DNA of 64,000 nucleotides from Bradyrhizobium macuxiense (lineage in GTDB: Bacteria > Pseudomonadota > Alphaproteobacteria > Rhizobiales > Xanthobacteraceae): assembly GCF_007993935.1 (NCBI RefSeq), contig NZ_VITY01000004.1, forward strand, positions 434,001-498,000, written 5' to 3'. The notes below the pieces were generated by a model. That model saw only the letters and a list, made by a program, of their open reading frames with translations. It was not told the origin of the DNA and ran no database searches. Position numbers and translations under genes: made by a program. Positions 51,623 through 63,062 of this stretch are shown here, piece after piece (positions within the stretch are counted from its first letter, which is position 1; each line of letters starts with the position of its first letter).

Positions 51623-51623
<1 letters not shown>
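50781..51623 (+). CDS. ssuC: Aliphatic sulfonate ABC transporter permease
   Basis: A 280-aa BPD-type permease with about six helices: GLLVPVMCALGWELVVYLG, VGAGFALGVVAGTVMGAISG, TSKVALIAVGVFFPIYLGVM, the EAA-like loop RVFRLSGPAMIRRILLPAVL, and ILAAIVIFAILGKLTDWLI. The stop codon shares its last base with the start of ssuB (TGATG). Starts at ATG 50781 or at a second ATG six bases later. Confidence 0.88.
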
Positions 51624-52408
<785 letters not shown>

Positions 52409-52466
52409 CATCGGCGCTATAAGGCCTTACATCCGAAGGCTAAGAAGAATAGCCGGGAGCAGACCC

Positions 52467-52976
52467 ATGGACTCCGCCGAACTCCGCGCAATGCAGGCTC
52501 CGATCAAGGAGCGTTACAAGACCGATCCCCAGGCCGCCGTGATCACGTTGAAGGCCAAGGGTACGATCGACAGCGAGAGCCTTGCCTGCAAGGTCGAAAC
52601 CGGCCGCGCGCTCGCGGTCGCCGGTCTGCATCCTGCGACCGGCGGCTCCGGGCTCGAGCTCTGCTCCGGCGACATGCTGCTGGAAGCGCTGGTCGCCTGC
52701 GCCGGCGTCACGCTGAAATCGGTCGCGACCGCGGTCGAGGTGCCGCTGAAGGTCGGCAACGTGTTCGCCGAGGGTGATCTCGATTTCCGCGGCACGCTCG
52801 GCGTCGACAAGGAGGCCCCGGTCGGCTTCCGCGAGATCCGCCTCCGCTTCGACGTCGGCACCGACGCGCCGCAGGACAAGCTCGATCTGTTGCTGAAACT
52901 CACCGAGCGTTACTGCGTGGTCTATCAGACCATCAAGAACGGCCCGAAGGTGACCGTGACGATGGTGAGGGTTTAA
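52467..52976 (+). CDS. OsmC-family peroxiredoxin-like protein
   Basis: A 169-aa OsmC/Ohr-superfamily protein with the two redox cysteines Cys78 (EALVACAGVTLKSVA) and Cys150 (TERYCVVYQTI). It lacks the Ohr-type N-terminal signature, so it is a general OsmC-like member that reduces organic peroxides. CGGGAG precedes its ATG; it starts 58 bp after ssuB and could be read from the same transcript. Confidence 0.87.
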   Translation: MDSAELRAMQAPIKERYKTDPQAAVITLKAKGTIDSESLACKVETGRALAVAGLHPATGGSGLELCSGDMLLEALVACAGVTLKSVATAVEVPLKVGNVFAEGDLDFRGTLGVDKEAPVGFREIRLRFDVGTDAPQDKLDLLLKLTERYCVVYQTIKNGPKVTVTMVRV

Positions 52977-52991
52977 GCTGCCTTAACCGGT

Positions 52992-53128
52992 GTCGTCCCG
53001 GCCTAGTGCGCAATTGCGCACGCGAGCCGGGACCCATACGCCGTGCCCTCTCGGTTCAAGCCGCGCCGTCCGACGGCTTTCGCTCCACACGAATAGTCGT
53101 GGTTATGGATCCCGGCCTTCGCCGGGAT
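52992..53128. repeat. Palindromic repeat region with a 16-bp perfect palindrome
   Basis: Two stems: gtcgtcccggc ... gccgggac at 52992-53053, enclosing the 16-bp perfect palindrome gtgcgcaattgcgcac (53006-53021), and atcccggc / gccgggat (53109-53128). They form another member of the GAAA/cccggc-type repeats, here between OsmC and the next gene. Confidence 0.65.
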
Positions 53129-53136
53129 GACGCAGA

Positions 53137-53934
53137 ATGTCCCCCGACCTCCACTTCATCCTGCTCCTCGTGCTGCGCATGGCGGTTGCGGCCGCGTTCG
53201 TGGTCTCAGCGTCCATCATCACGGAGCGGTCGGGGCCGGTGATCGGCGCGCTGATCGCAACGCTGCCGATCTCGGCCGGGCCGTCCTACACCTTCCTCGC
53301 GCTCGATCATGACGCCGCCTTCATCGCCGAGGGCGCGCTGTCGAGCCTGCCGGTCAATGCGGCGACGATCTTCATGGGCCTCACCTATGCCGTGCTGGCG
53401 CAGCGCTTCAGCATGTCGATCAGCGCGGGAAGCGCGATCGCACTGTGGCTCGTGCTCGGCACCATCATCCGTCAGTTCGCGTGGACGCTGGCCGGCGGGC
53501 TGATCCTCAATGCCATTGCGTTCGCGATCTGCATTCCGCTGCTCAAGCCGTATCGGCACGTCGCGAAAATGCCGCTGATCGCGCGGCGCTGGTACGACAT
53601 TCCGCTGCGTGCCGCGCTGGTCGCGAGCCTGGTCGGCACCGTGGTCACCGCGTCGACCTGGGTCGGGCCGCGCGTCACCGGCGTGATCGCGCTGTTTCCG
53701 ATCGTGTTCTCCTCGATGATGCTGATCCTGCATCCGCGGATCGGCGGCCCGGCCACCGCCGCCGTGCTCGCCAACAGCGCCTGGGGCCTGCTCGGCTTCG
53801 GCCTCGGCATCGCCGTGCTGCACATCGCGGTGCTGCACTTCGGCTCGCCGATCGGCCTTTGCTGCGCACTCGCCACCTGCATCGCCTGGAATCTGGCGCT
53901 GTGGCAACTCGGGCGGAGGAAGGCGAAGGCGTAG
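53137..53934 (+). CDS. Polytopic membrane protein of unknown function
   Basis: A 265-aa protein with about seven or eight transmembrane segments (for example LLVLRMAVAAAFVVSASIIT, IGALIATLPISAGPSYTFLA, GGLILNAIAFAICIPLL and LLGFGLGIAVLHIAVLHFG). Repeated PISAGPS and PVNAATI motifs in the helices suggest a duplicated small transporter-like fold. The first codon follows a repeat and has no strong ribosome site. Not recognised. Confidence 0.72.
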   Translation: MSPDLHFILLLVLRMAVAAAFVVSASIITERSGPVIGALIATLPISAGPSYTFLALDHDAAFIAEGALSSLPVNAATIFMGLTYAVLAQRFSMSISAGSAIALWLVLGTIIRQFAWTLAGGLILNAIAFAICIPLLKPYRHVAKMPLIARRWYDIPLRAALVASLVGTVVTASTWVGPRVTGVIALFPIVFSSMMLILHPRIGGPATAAVLANSAWGLLGFGLGIAVLHIAVLHFGSPIGLCCALATCIAWNLALWQLGRRKAKA

Positions 53935-53939
53935 CCACG

Positions 53940-55028
53940 TTACTGCGCGGAGCGTGGGTGCCTCACCAAGAACTCACCGCGCGACCTTACCGCGGGGTGT
54001 CGGTCACTTGCCAGTTGGGACACCAAAGCTCGCTCGTCCTCAATCTGCGAGCGCTCGACGATCATGGCGTCCGCGACAATTTTCCGCACGAATGATGATC
54101 TGTCGCGAATTCCCTCGGCGATGAGATCTGCGACCGGACGATTGCTTTCGCTGCTGCGACTGTCCAGCTTCGGAATGCGTCGTCGCAAACCATACACCTT
54201 GTCGAGCCAGACCCAGTCAAACCCAGCCGGCCAACTGGCCTTCCGCGAAATCAAACACTGATAAGCGATGGCCCTGATTGGTGGTTGAACGGCCGTCGTT
54301 GCCAGTCGTGGCAGGTGTTGGTCGATGCCGGGGTAGCGTAATGCAGAGCGGAGACAGCCACTCAGCCCGCCAGTCGGGCGTCTTTCAAGTTGAAGCGCGA
54401 GTGCCGAGAGGACGTCGTCGCGAGCGAACAGCGGATCAAGAATTGCAACCTCATCGCTCCATCGCCCCCATATAAATCGCCGTTCAAGCAAGTAGATCGC
54501 CGCGTCTGCGGCGACGTTTGCAGCGATGCTTGCCGAAACGCGCTTGAAGCATTTCTTTGCGGCTTGGCGTACCGGTCCAACCCAGTCATTTAGTCGCCAC
54601 GCCAAAGCTGCAAGGAAAAATGGCGAGGTCGGCGGTGTCGTTATGTGGAAGAGTGCTGCCTCCCTGAGGTAGCCACTTGGGTGAAAAAGGAACAGCCACG
54701 CAAAATCGGCATTTGCGGCGAGCAATTCTCGATCAGGTGGAAAGGGAGCATGCGCCGATTTCGGCCAAAGCTGATCTCTTATCCGCTGGAAAAAGACGCG
54801 TGCTCGGTGCTTGGGGACGAGCTGTCCCGGCCGCTTTTCCTGCTGCCACCAGCCGATAGCTGCGTCCCTCGCGATTTCCCGGCTGGCCTGTACGATGCGA
54901 TGCGCCGGCAGCGCTGCGAGTTCGGCAAGGATGTCCTGCAATTCGCGGTTGGTCGCAGGCCGGTTGGCTAAGGCCGCAAGCTTGGCCGAGAGCGATGGCG
55001 AGAGGATGGGCCGAACCGGCGATGACAT
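53940..55028 (-). CDS. HEAT-repeat-like protein of unknown function, next to mutS
   Basis: A 362-aa protein made largely of short helical pairs: FAWLFLFHPSGYLREAALFH, LNDWVGPVRQAAKKCFKRVS, RDRSSFVRKIVADAMIVERS and LASDRHPAVRSRGEFLVRHP look like HEAT-type repeats. The start is the ATG at 55028 with AAGGA upstream; the open frame runs further back into mutS but that part is a shadow. GC is visibly lower than in mutS. It sits between mutS and the convergent membrane protein gene and ends 6 bp from it. No enzyme motif found. Confidence 0.62.
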   Translation of the reverse strand: MSSPVRPILSPSLSAKLAALANRPATNRELQDILAELAALPAHRIVQASREIARDAAIGWWQQEKRPGQLVPKHRARVFFQRIRDQLWPKSAHAPFPPDRELLAANADFAWLFLFHPSGYLREAALFHITTPPTSPFFLAALAWRLNDWVGPVRQAAKKCFKRVSASIAANVAADAAIYLLERRFIWGRWSDEVAILDPLFARDDVLSALALQLERRPTGGLSGCLRSALRYPGIDQHLPRLATTAVQPPIRAIAYQCLISRKASWPAGFDWVWLDKVYGLRRRIPKLDSRSSESNRPVADLIAEGIRDRSSFVRKIVADAMIVERSQIEDERALVSQLASDRHPAVRSRGEFLVRHPRSAQ

Positions 55029-55072
55029 ACCCCATCCTTGCAGCATTCTCAGGTTGTTGGAAGCCGCATTGG

Positions 55073-57796
55073 CTATTTCGGCAGCTTCGCCCTCAATGCA
55101 TACAGCGCGTCCAGCGCTTCGCGCGGTGACATTTCGTCGGGGTGCAGCGCCTTCACGGCTTCCACCAGCAGATCGGCCTCGCTCGGCGGCTTGTCTTCGG
55201 CGGCGGCGCGGGAGGGGACGGCGAACAACGGCAGGTCGTCGGCCAAAGCGCGAGCGGTCTGGCCGCGGTCCTGCGCCTCGAGCTTTGCCAGCACCGATTT
55301 GGCGCGGGTGATCACCGCAGGCGGCAGGCCGGCGAGTTTTGCGACCTGGATGCCGTAAGAGCGGTCGGCGGAGCCCGGCAGCACCTCGTGCAGGAACACG
55401 ACGTCGCCCTGCCATTCCTTGACCCGCACCGTGGCGTTGAACATCCGCGGCAGCTTGGCCGAGAGCGCGGTCAGCTCATGATAGTGGGTGGCAAAGAGCG
55501 TGCGGCAGCGGTTGCTCTCGTGCAGGTGCTCGATCGCGGCCCAGGCGATCGACAGGCCGTCGAAGGTCGCCGTGCCGCGGCCGATCTCGTCGAGGATCAC
55601 CAGCGACCGCTCGCTGGCCTGATTGAGGATCACGGCAGTCTCGACCATCTCGACCATGAAGGTCGAGCGGCCGCGCGCCAGATCGTCGGCCGCACCGACG
55701 CGCGAGAACAGCCGGTCGACGATGCCGAGCCGCGCCCGCGACGCTGGAACATAGCTGCCAATTTGAGCAAGGAGCGCGATCAGCGCATTCTGGCGCAGGA
55801 AGGTCGATTTACCGGCCATGTTCGGACCGGTGATCAGCCAGAGCTGGCCGGACTTCTGCGCGGGCGCAGGAGAGAGATCGCAGGCATTGGCGATGAACGG
55901 CTGGCCGTCGCGCTTCAGCGCCTGCTCGACCACCGGATGGCGGCCGCCCTCGATCGCAAAGCCGAGCGAGCCGTCGACGTCGGGCCGCACGTAATTGTCG
56001 TCGATCGCAAGCTTCGCCAGCGAGGTCGCGACGTCGAGCATCGCAAAGGCATGCGCGGCGTTGCGCAAATCGTCGCTGGCGGCGAGCGCCATGGCGCTGA
56101 GCCGCTCGAAGATCTCGAGCTCGAGATTGAGCGCGCGCTCGCCGGCATTGGCGATCTTGGCCTCGGTCTCGCCGAGCTCGGCCGTGGTAAATCGGACCTG
56201 TCCGGCCAGCGTCTGGCGATGGATGAAGGTCGCATTCAGCGGCGGCGCGAACAGCTTGTCGCCATGCTGCGCGGTGACCTCGACGAAATAGCCGAGCACA
56301 TTGTTATGCCGGATCTTCAGCGTCTTGATGCCGGCGTCCTCGGCATAGCGCGCCTGCATCGCGGCGACGACGAGCCGCGAGGCGTCGCGCAGATTGCGGC
56401 TCTCGTCGAGCGCGGCCTCATAGCCCTCGCGGACGAAGCCGCCGTCGCGCTTGATCAGCGGCAATTGCTCTGACAGCGCGCGGGAGAATTCCTGCGCCAG
56501 ATCGCGCGAGGGGCGCCGCAACGCCGCCATCACGGTCGAAACCTCGGCCGGCGGATCGGCAAGCTGCGCCAGCAGCTCGAGCGCCTGGTCGGCGGCCAGG
56601 ATGCCGTCGCGCAGGCTGGCGAGATCGCGCGGGCCACCGCGGCCGACCGAGAGCCGCGCCAGCGCACGCGACATGTCGGGCGCTGCGCGCAGCACGGTCC
56701 TGACGTCCTCGCGTGCCGCGGAATCCGCAACGAATGCCGAGACCGCATCGAGCCGCCGCGCGATGACGGCGACGTCGGTGAGCGGCGCGGCAAGCCGCTG
56801 CGCCAAGAGGCGCGAGCCCGCTGCGGTGACGGTGCAGTCGATCGCATCGAGCAGCGAGCCGCGGCGCTCGCCGGCCAGCGTGCGAGTCAGTTCGAGATTG
56901 GCGCGGGTCGCCGGATCGATCGCCATCGTGGTGCCGGCGGCCTCGCGCGCCGGCGGCGACAGCGGCGGACGTTTGCCGACCTGGGTGCGGTCGATATAGG
57001 TGACGGCCGCGGCGGCAGCGGTCGCCTCCAGCCGCGACATTGCGGAGAGACCGTCCATGGTCGCCACCGCGAAATAGTCGCACAGCCGCCGCTCTGATGT
57101 GGCGCTGTCGAACACGTCGCGGGTCAGCGGCGTCACCGACGGCAGCTCGCGCAAGGTCGGCGCCAACTCGTGGTCGCTATAGAGCGCGTCGGTGACGATG
57201 GCCTCGTTCGGATTGATCCGCGCCAAAGTCGCGGCAAGCTCCGCGGTCGCGCACTCCGTCACCATGAATTCGGAGGTCGAGATGTCGATCCAGGCAAGGC
57301 CAAGACGATCCGCGCCGGCCGAGCCGCGGGCGCGCGCGATCGCGATCAAATAGTTGTTGGTGCGGGCGTCGAGCAGCGTGTCTTCGGTCAGCGTGCCCGG
57401 CGTCACCAGCCGCACCACGCCGCGGCGGACCACGCTCTTGTTGCCGCGGGCTTTCGCCTCCGCGGGATTTTCCGTCTGCTCGCACACCGCGACACGATGT
57501 CCGGCGCCGATCAGGCGATGCAGATAGTCCTCGGAGCGCTCGACCGGCACGCCGCACATCGGGATGTCCATGCCCTGATGCTTGCCGCGCTTGGTCAGCA
57601 CGATGCCGAGCGTCTTCGAGGCGATCTCGGCATCCTCGAAGAACAGCTCGTAGAAATCGCCCATCCGGTAGAACAGCAGCAGGCCGGGATGGGCGGCCTT
57701 GATCTCCAGATACTGTTCCATCATCGGCGTGACGCGCGACGGCGCCTCGGCGGGAGTGGCTTCGGGCGGAACGGGGATCGGCTGCTGAATGGTCAT
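55073..57796 (-). CDS. mutS: DNA mismatch repair protein MutS
   Basis: A 907-aa MutS. Mismatch-recognition domain I has [19 protein letters not shown] with the F-Y-E wedge motif; the ATPase domain has [19 protein letters not shown] (Walker A), [20 protein letters not shown] (Walker B/D-loop) and [14 protein letters not shown]. The C-terminal 30 residues ([16 protein letters not shown]) are the dimerisation segment. Length normal for alphaproteobacteria. The next gene downstream on the same strand is the HEAT-like protein. Confidence 0.97.
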   Translation of the reverse strand: MTIQQPIPVPPEATPAEAPSRVTPMMEQYLEIKAAHPGLLLFYRMGDFYELFFEDAEIASKTLGIVLTKRGKHQGMDIPMCGVPVERSEDYLHRLIGAGHRVAVCEQTENPAEAKARGNKSVVRRGVVRLVTPGTLTEDTLLDARTNNYLIAIARARGSAGADRLGLAWIDISTSEFMVTECATAELAATLARINPNEAIVTDALYSDHELAPTLRELPSVTPLTRDVFDSATSERRLCDYFAVATMDGLSAMSRLEATAAAAAVTYIDRTQVGKRPPLSPPAREAAGTTMAIDPATRANLELTRTLAGERRGSLLDAIDCTVTAAGSRLLAQRLAAPLTDVAVIARRLDAVSAFVADSAAREDVRTVLRAAPDMSRALARLSVGRGGPRDLASLRDGILAADQALELLAQLADPPAEVSTVMAALRRPSRDLAQEFSRALSEQLPLIKRDGGFVREGYEAALDESRNLRDASRLVVAAMQARYAEDAGIKTLKIRHNNVLGYFVEVTAQHGDKLFAPPLNATFIHRQTLAGQVRFTTAELGETEAKIANAGERALNLELEIFERLSAMALAASDDLRNAAHAFAMLDVATSLAKLAIDDNYVRPDVDGSLGFAIEGGRHPVVEQALKRDGQPFIANACDLSPAPAQKSGQLWLITGPNMAGKSTFLRQNALIALLAQIGSYVPASRARLGIVDRLFSRVGAADDLARGRSTFMVEMVETAVILNQASERSLVILDEIGRGTATFDGLSIAWAAIEHLHESNRCRTLFATHYHELTALSAKLPRMFNATVRVKEWQGDVVFLHEVLPGSADRSYGIQVAKLAGLPPAVITRAKSVLAKLEAQDRGQTARALADDLPLFAVPSRAAAEDKPPSEADLLVEAVKALHPDEMSPREALDALYALRAKLPK

Positions 57797-58009
57797 GAGG
57801 TGGCGGAAACTACAGAATTTCGCCGTGCGGTCCTATCCGCGACGACGGGGTTTTCCACCCTCTCCACGGTCAAAGATATGACAAGACATCACGGCAATGC
57901 GCGCTTGACGCGCGTTCCGGTCAATTGACCTGCCGCGGGCACGCTCCTAAAACCATCTCAAGTTCCAGCCGATCCAGCGCCTAAGTCGCGGCATTCAGGG
58001 AGAGATTCA

Positions 58010-59218
<1,209 letters not shown>

Positions 59219-59229
59219 TCCAATGGCTT

Positions 59230-59253
59230 GGAAGGGTTGAAAACAACCCTTCC
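59230..59253 (+). terminator. Perfect 10-bp hairpin after pcaF
   Basis: Stem ggaagggttg / caacccttcc with loop aaaa, 12 bp after the pcaF stop. No run of T follows (ccaattt), so it may be a weak terminator or a transcript stabiliser. Confidence 0.45.
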
Positions 59254-59270
59254 CCAATTTGGTTATGCAC

Positions 59271-59276
59271 TATAAT
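59271..59276 (+). promoter_or_regulatory. Candidate -10 box for pcaHG
   Basis: A perfect TATAAT occurs 48 bp before the pcaH start, in an otherwise GC-rich region. No good -35 is seen at 16-18 bp; activator dependence would be expected if it is used. Confidence 0.3.
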
Positions 59277-59323
59277 GATCTGATGTGAGCTCACCGGGCG
59301 CGTGGGCCGCGGAGGAATTCGCC

Positions 59324-60025
59324 ATGACCTTGTTGTATCCGCTGCAATCGCTTGCGGCCCATCCGGCGCGGCTGTCGCCGGACTATCGGTCCACCGTGAA
59401 GCGTTCGCCCTCGAGGCCGCTGATCCCGATGCGGCACACGCTCTCGGAGCTGACCGGACCGGTCTATGGTCATGAGACGGTGCGCGCGAACGACAACGAT
59501 CTCACCATCCAGGCCAAGGGCGAGCCGCTCGGCGAGCGCATCATCGTGCATGGTCATGTGCGCGACGAGGACGGCCGCGGCGTTCCCAACACGCTGGTCG
59601 AGCTGTGGCAGGCCAATGCCTGCGGTCGCTACATCCACGTCGTCGACCAGCATCCGGCGCCGCTCGATCCGAATTTTACGGGCGCTGGCCGCACCCAGAG
59701 TGACGACAGGGGCTATTACAAGTTCATCACCATCAAGCCCGGCGCGTACCCCTGGGGCAATCATCACAATGCCTGGCGGCCGGCGCACATCCACTTCTCG
59801 GTGTTCGGGCACTCGTTCGTCTCGCGTCTGGTCACGCAGATGTATTTCCCCGGCGATCCCTTGTTTCCGTTCGATCCGATCTTCAACTCGGTGACCGATG
59901 AGAAGGCGCGGGCGCGGATGATCTCCTCGTTCGATCTGGAGAATACCAAGCCGGAATGGGCGCTGTGCTACCGCTTCGATATCGTGCTGCGCGGCCGCAA
60001 CGCCACGCCGATGGAGACCAAGTAA
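59324..60025 (+). CDS. pcaH: Protocatechuate 3,4-dioxygenase, beta subunit
   Basis: A 233-aa protein with the Fe(III) ligands of intradiol dioxygenases: Tyr in ACGRYIHVVDQHPAPLDPNF, Tyr in KPGAYPWGNHHNAWRPAHIH and the two His of PAHIHFS. GGAGGAATTCGCC precedes the ATG, favouring 59324 over the longer frame. It cleaves protocatechuate to 3-carboxy-cis,cis-muconate together with PcaG, whose gene starts one base after the stop. Confidence 0.94.
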   Translation: MTLLYPLQSLAAHPARLSPDYRSTVKRSPSRPLIPMRHTLSELTGPVYGHETVRANDNDLTIQAKGEPLGERIIVHGHVRDEDGRGVPNTLVELWQANACGRYIHVVDQHPAPLDPNFTGAGRTQSDDRGYYKFITIKPGAYPWGNHHNAWRPAHIHFSVFGHSFVSRLVTQMYFPGDPLFPFDPIFNSVTDEKARARMISSFDLENTKPEWALCYRFDIVLRGRNATPMETK

Positions 60026-60026
60026 C

Positions 60027-60623
60027 GTGTCGAACCAGCGTCCTGATGGAATCACGCCTTCGCAGACCGTCGGCCCCTATTTTAAATACGGCCTGACGCC
60101 GAACGGCGAGTATGAATGGAACGACGCCTTCAGCAACAACCTGCTGACGCCGGATACATCCGGCGAGCGCATCCGCGTCGAAGGCAAGGTCTATGACGGC
60201 GATGGCGCCGTGATCCCCGACTGCATGCTGGAGATCTGGCAGGCCGATAGCCAGGGCCGCTTCTCCGATCCGCAGGACAAGCGCGCATTACCGAACTCGT
60301 CTTTCAAAGGCTTCGGCCGCTGCGGCACCGACAAGAGCGGCGGCTATTCCTTCGACACCATCAAGCCCGGCGTGGTGCCGGACGCCGACGGCAAGCCGCA
60401 GGCGCCGCACATCCTGCTCGCGGTGTTCGCGCGCGGCATGCTGCTGCATCTCTACACGCGGATCTATTTCGACGACGAGACGGCCAACGCCGCTGATTCC
60501 ACCCTCGCGTTGGTGCCGGCCGATCGCCGCGCGACCCTGATCGCGAAGAAGACAGGCGGCAACGCCTACACGTTTGACGTCCATCTGCAGGGCGACAACG
60601 AGACCGTGTTCTTCGACGTCTAG
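60027..60623 (+). CDS. pcaG: Protocatechuate 3,4-dioxygenase, alpha subunit
   Basis: A 198-aa subunit starting with GTG, with GGAGA a few bases before. TPSQTVGPYFKYGLTPNGEY and MLEIWQADSQGRFSDPQDKR, then GYSFDTIKPGVVP and APHILLAVFARGMLLHLYTR, follow the family. The Fe ligands are partly replaced (the non-metal-binding subunit), as expected. Starts directly after pcaH, so they are co-translated in fixed ratio. Confidence 0.94.
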   Translation: MSNQRPDGITPSQTVGPYFKYGLTPNGEYEWNDAFSNNLLTPDTSGERIRVEGKVYDGDGAVIPDCMLEIWQADSQGRFSDPQDKRALPNSSFKGFGRCGTDKSGGYSFDTIKPGVVPDADGKPQAPHILLAVFARGMLLHLYTRIYFDDETANAADSTLALVPADRRATLIAKKTGGNAYTFDVHLQGDNETVFFDV

Positions 60624-60634
60624 CCATCTCACCG

Positions 60635-61612
60635 CTAGCCGCCGCGCCTGAGCTCCTCGGTAGCGCGGCGCAGCACCTCGTGAAGCCATTCGTGCGATGG
60701 CTCGTCCTCGACGCGTTCGTGCCAGAGCAGCCGAACCTCCACGGGCGTCGTGGTGTAGGGCAGTTCATAAGTCGTGATCGCATGCGCCTGCTCGAGCGCC
60801 CGCGCCAGCGGCCGCGGAACGATCGCTGCCAGTTCTGAATCGATCAGTAGCGCGGGCAACGCAAGGAAGTGTGGCAGCGAGACCGCGATTCGTGGCGGCC
60901 GGTCGCTGTCGGACAGCGCCCGTTCCAGCGCAGGGCGGTCGTACATCTCCGAACGGCGGGCAAGCCCGCGCTCGGAGATGAAGCCGCCGATAGCACCCTC
61001 CTGCTCGCCGCCAAAGGAGACGACGACCAGCGGCAGACTGGCGAGCTTCGCGTTGTCGAGCCGGCCGAGCTTGCGCTTTTTGCCGACGATCAGCACGTCG
61101 TCATATTCGAACAGCAGTGCCGTGCGGAAGCGGCTCGGCGGCGACGAGAACACGCCGATCGCAACGTCGATGCGGCCGAGGTCGATCTGCTCGGCCAGAT
61201 CGATCCGTGTCACCGGCTTGATCGTCAGGTCGATCGCCGGAGCCTCGCGGCCCAGAATCTTCAGCAGCGGCGGCGCCAGCACCATCGTCGTGAAGTCGTT
61301 GGCGGCCAGCGTGAACGACTTGGTCGAGACCGCCGGAGCGAAAGTCGGCAGCTCGACGGCGGCTTCCAGCGATCGCAGCGCCTGGCGAACCTGCGGGGCC
61401 ATCGTCAGCGCGCGCGCCGTCGGCTGCATGCCTGTCGCGGTGCGAACGAACAATTCGTCGTCGAGCATTTCGCGCAGCCGCGCCAGCGAGTGGCTCACCG
61501 CGGACTGGCTCAGCGCGACCTTCTGGCTGGCGCGCAGCACGCTGCGCTCCTCCATGACGGCGTCGAACACCTTGAGCAGGTTCAAATCCAACGTCTTGAA
61601 GGAAACGGACAC
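60635..61612 (-). CDS. LysR-family transcriptional regulator
   Basis: A 325-aa LysR protein. HTH: LLKVFDAVMEERSVLRASQK and VALSQSAVSHSLARLREMLD; then the effector domain with KSFTLAANDFTTMVLAPPLL. The GTG at 61612 (MSVSFKTLDLNLL) fits the family N-terminus; the frame extends to 61642. It is convergent with pcaG and divergent from the binding-protein gene at 61833, so it probably controls the latter operon. It resembles NodD/PnbR/NahR-like regulators of aromatic catabolism rather than a PcaQ located upstream of pcaHG; the inducer is unknown. Confidence 0.88.
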   Translation of the reverse strand: MSVSFKTLDLNLLKVFDAVMEERSVLRASQKVALSQSAVSHSLARLREMLDDELFVRTATGMQPTARALTMAPQVRQALRSLEAAVELPTFAPAVSTKSFTLAANDFTTMVLAPPLLKILGREAPAIDLTIKPVTRIDLAEQIDLGRIDVAIGVFSSPPSRFRTALLFEYDDVLIVGKKRKLGRLDNAKLASLPLVVVSFGGEQEGAIGGFISERGLARRSEMYDRPALERALSDSDRPPRIAVSLPHFLALPALLIDSELAAIVPRPLARALEQAHAITTYELPYTTTPVEVRLLWHERVEDEPSHEWLHEVLRRATEELRRGG

Positions 61613-61708
61613 GATGAGGGTCCCGTCGGTAGCGGATCGCACGCCGCTGCAAAATTCTGCGCGCGCACGCAGTTAAGGCCAGGCGCCCGCCTGATGCAAC
61701 CGATCGGC

Positions 61709-61723
61709 ATGCCGGAAGCACAT
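61709..61723. promoter_or_regulatory. Candidate LysR-binding box (ATG-N9-CAT, T-N11-A)
   Basis: Between the LysR gene and the divergent binding-protein gene, atgccggaagcacat has the T-N11-A spacing with complementary ATG/CAT ends typical of LysR sites. Another dyad atgc-N9-gcat overlaps just upstream. A short motif, so chance is possible. Confidence 0.35.
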
Positions 61724-61832
61724 CGCCGCATCGCGTTCTGAAGCCGGTTCAGGATCACCCTGCAAGACTTTCACTTCCGCAATCCAGCGTTCTGGCCAAG
61801 ATTGCCGGCGCCGGGTTGGGAGGAAGCAACAG

Positions 61833-63062
61833 ATGAATGCCTCGGTGAAATCGGTGCATGGTGGTGTACGCAAGCCGCTCGGATTGGCGCTGGCGCTCAT
61901 GACATTTGCGGTGCCTGCGCTCGCGCAGGATGGGCCGGTCAGGCTCGGCGTGCTGACCGACATGTCGTCGCTCTATGCCGACAATGGTGGCCCGGGCTCG
62001 GTCGTCGTGGCGCAGATGGCGGTCGACGATTTCAAGGGCAAGGTGCTCGGGCGCCCGATCGAGATCGTCGCGGGGGATCACCAGAACAAGGCCGACATCG
62101 GCGCAACGATCGCCCGGCGGTGGCTGGAGAACGAGAACGTCGAGGCGATCCTGGACGTACCGAATTCCGCCGTTGCGCTCGCCGTGCAGGGCATTACGCG
62201 CGACAAGAAGAAGCTGTTTCTTGCGACCGGCGCGGCGACGTCCCGGCTAACCGGTGATGAGTGCTCGCCGACCGGCATCCACTGGACCTACGACACTTAC
62301 GCGCTGTCGCAGGGCACGACGAAGGCGATCTCGCGTCTCGGCGCAAAATCCTGGTTCTTTCTGTCAGCCGATTATTCGCTCGGCGTGCAGCTCGAGGCCG
62401 ACAGCCGCAAGGTGATCGATGCCACCGGCGGCAAGGTGGTCGGTGCCGTCAAGCACCCGATCAACACGCCGGATTTCTCGTCCTTCCTGCTGCAGGCGCA
62501 GGCCTCCAAGGCGGACGTGATCGCGCTCGCCGACGCCGGCGGCGACTTCGTCAACGCCGTGAAGCAGGCGGGCGAGTTCGGCGTGACGCGCGGCCAGAAG
62601 CTTGCCGGCCTGCTCGTCTTCATCAACGACATTCACAGTCTCGGGCTGCAGAGCGCGCAAGGCCTGATGCTCAGCTCGGCCTTTTACTGGGATCTCAACG
62701 ATGAGACGCGCGCCTGGTCGAGGCGCTACATCGAGAAGACTGGGAAAGTGCCGTCCATGATCCATGCCGGTACCTATGGCGCGGTCATGCACTATCTCAA
62801 GGCAGTCGAAGCCGCAGGCACGCTCGATGGGCCTGTTGTCGCCGCCAAGATGCGCGAATTGCCGGTCAACGACTTCATGACCCGCAACGGCAAGATCCGT
62901 CCGGACGGCCGGCTGGTCCGCGACATGTATCTGTTCCGCGTCAAGGCTCCGGAGGAGTCGAAGTATCAGTTCGACTACTACCAGCTCCTGGCCACGATCC
63001 GGGGGGAAGAGGCCTTCAGATCGATGGAGGACGGCGGATGTCCGCTTGTGAAGAAGTCGTGA
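61833..63062 (+). CDS. ABC transporter substrate-binding protein of the aromatic-acid cluster
   Basis: A 409-aa LivK-type periplasmic protein: signal peptide (KPLGLALALMTFAVPALA) with mature start QDGPVRLGVLTDMSSLYADN. Middle blocks include VEAILDVPNSAVALAVQGIT and WTYDTYALSQGTTKAISRLG. Proteins of this branch often bind aromatic acids. It begins 190 bp after the divergent LysR start, and its last 25 bases overlap the nitroreductase gene. No permease or ATPase is visible before the window end. Confidence 0.88.
   Translation: MNASVKSVHGGVRKPLGLALALMTFAVPALAQDGPVRLGVLTDMSSLYADNGGPGSVVVAQMAVDDFKGKVLGRPIEIVAGDHQNKADIGATIARRWLENENVEAILDVPNSAVALAVQGITRDKKKLFLATGAATSRLTGDECSPTGIHWTYDTYALSQGTTKAISRLGAKSWFFLSADYSLGVQLEADSRKVIDATGGKVVGAVKHPINTPDFSSFLLQAQASKADVIALADAGGDFVNAVKQAGEFGVTRGQKLAGLLVFINDIHSLGLQSAQGLMLSSAFYWDLNDETRAWSRRYIEKTGKVPSMIHAGTYGAVMHYLKAVEAAGTLDGPVVAAKMRELPVNDFMTRNGKIRPDGRLVRDMYLFRVKAPEESKYQFDYYQLLATIRGEEAFRSMEDGGCPLVKKS

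Noticed and set aside
55029..55415. N-terminal extension of the HEAT-like frame into mutS
   Set aside because: It lies in a different frame of mutS, whose C-terminal dimerisation segment is clearly coding.
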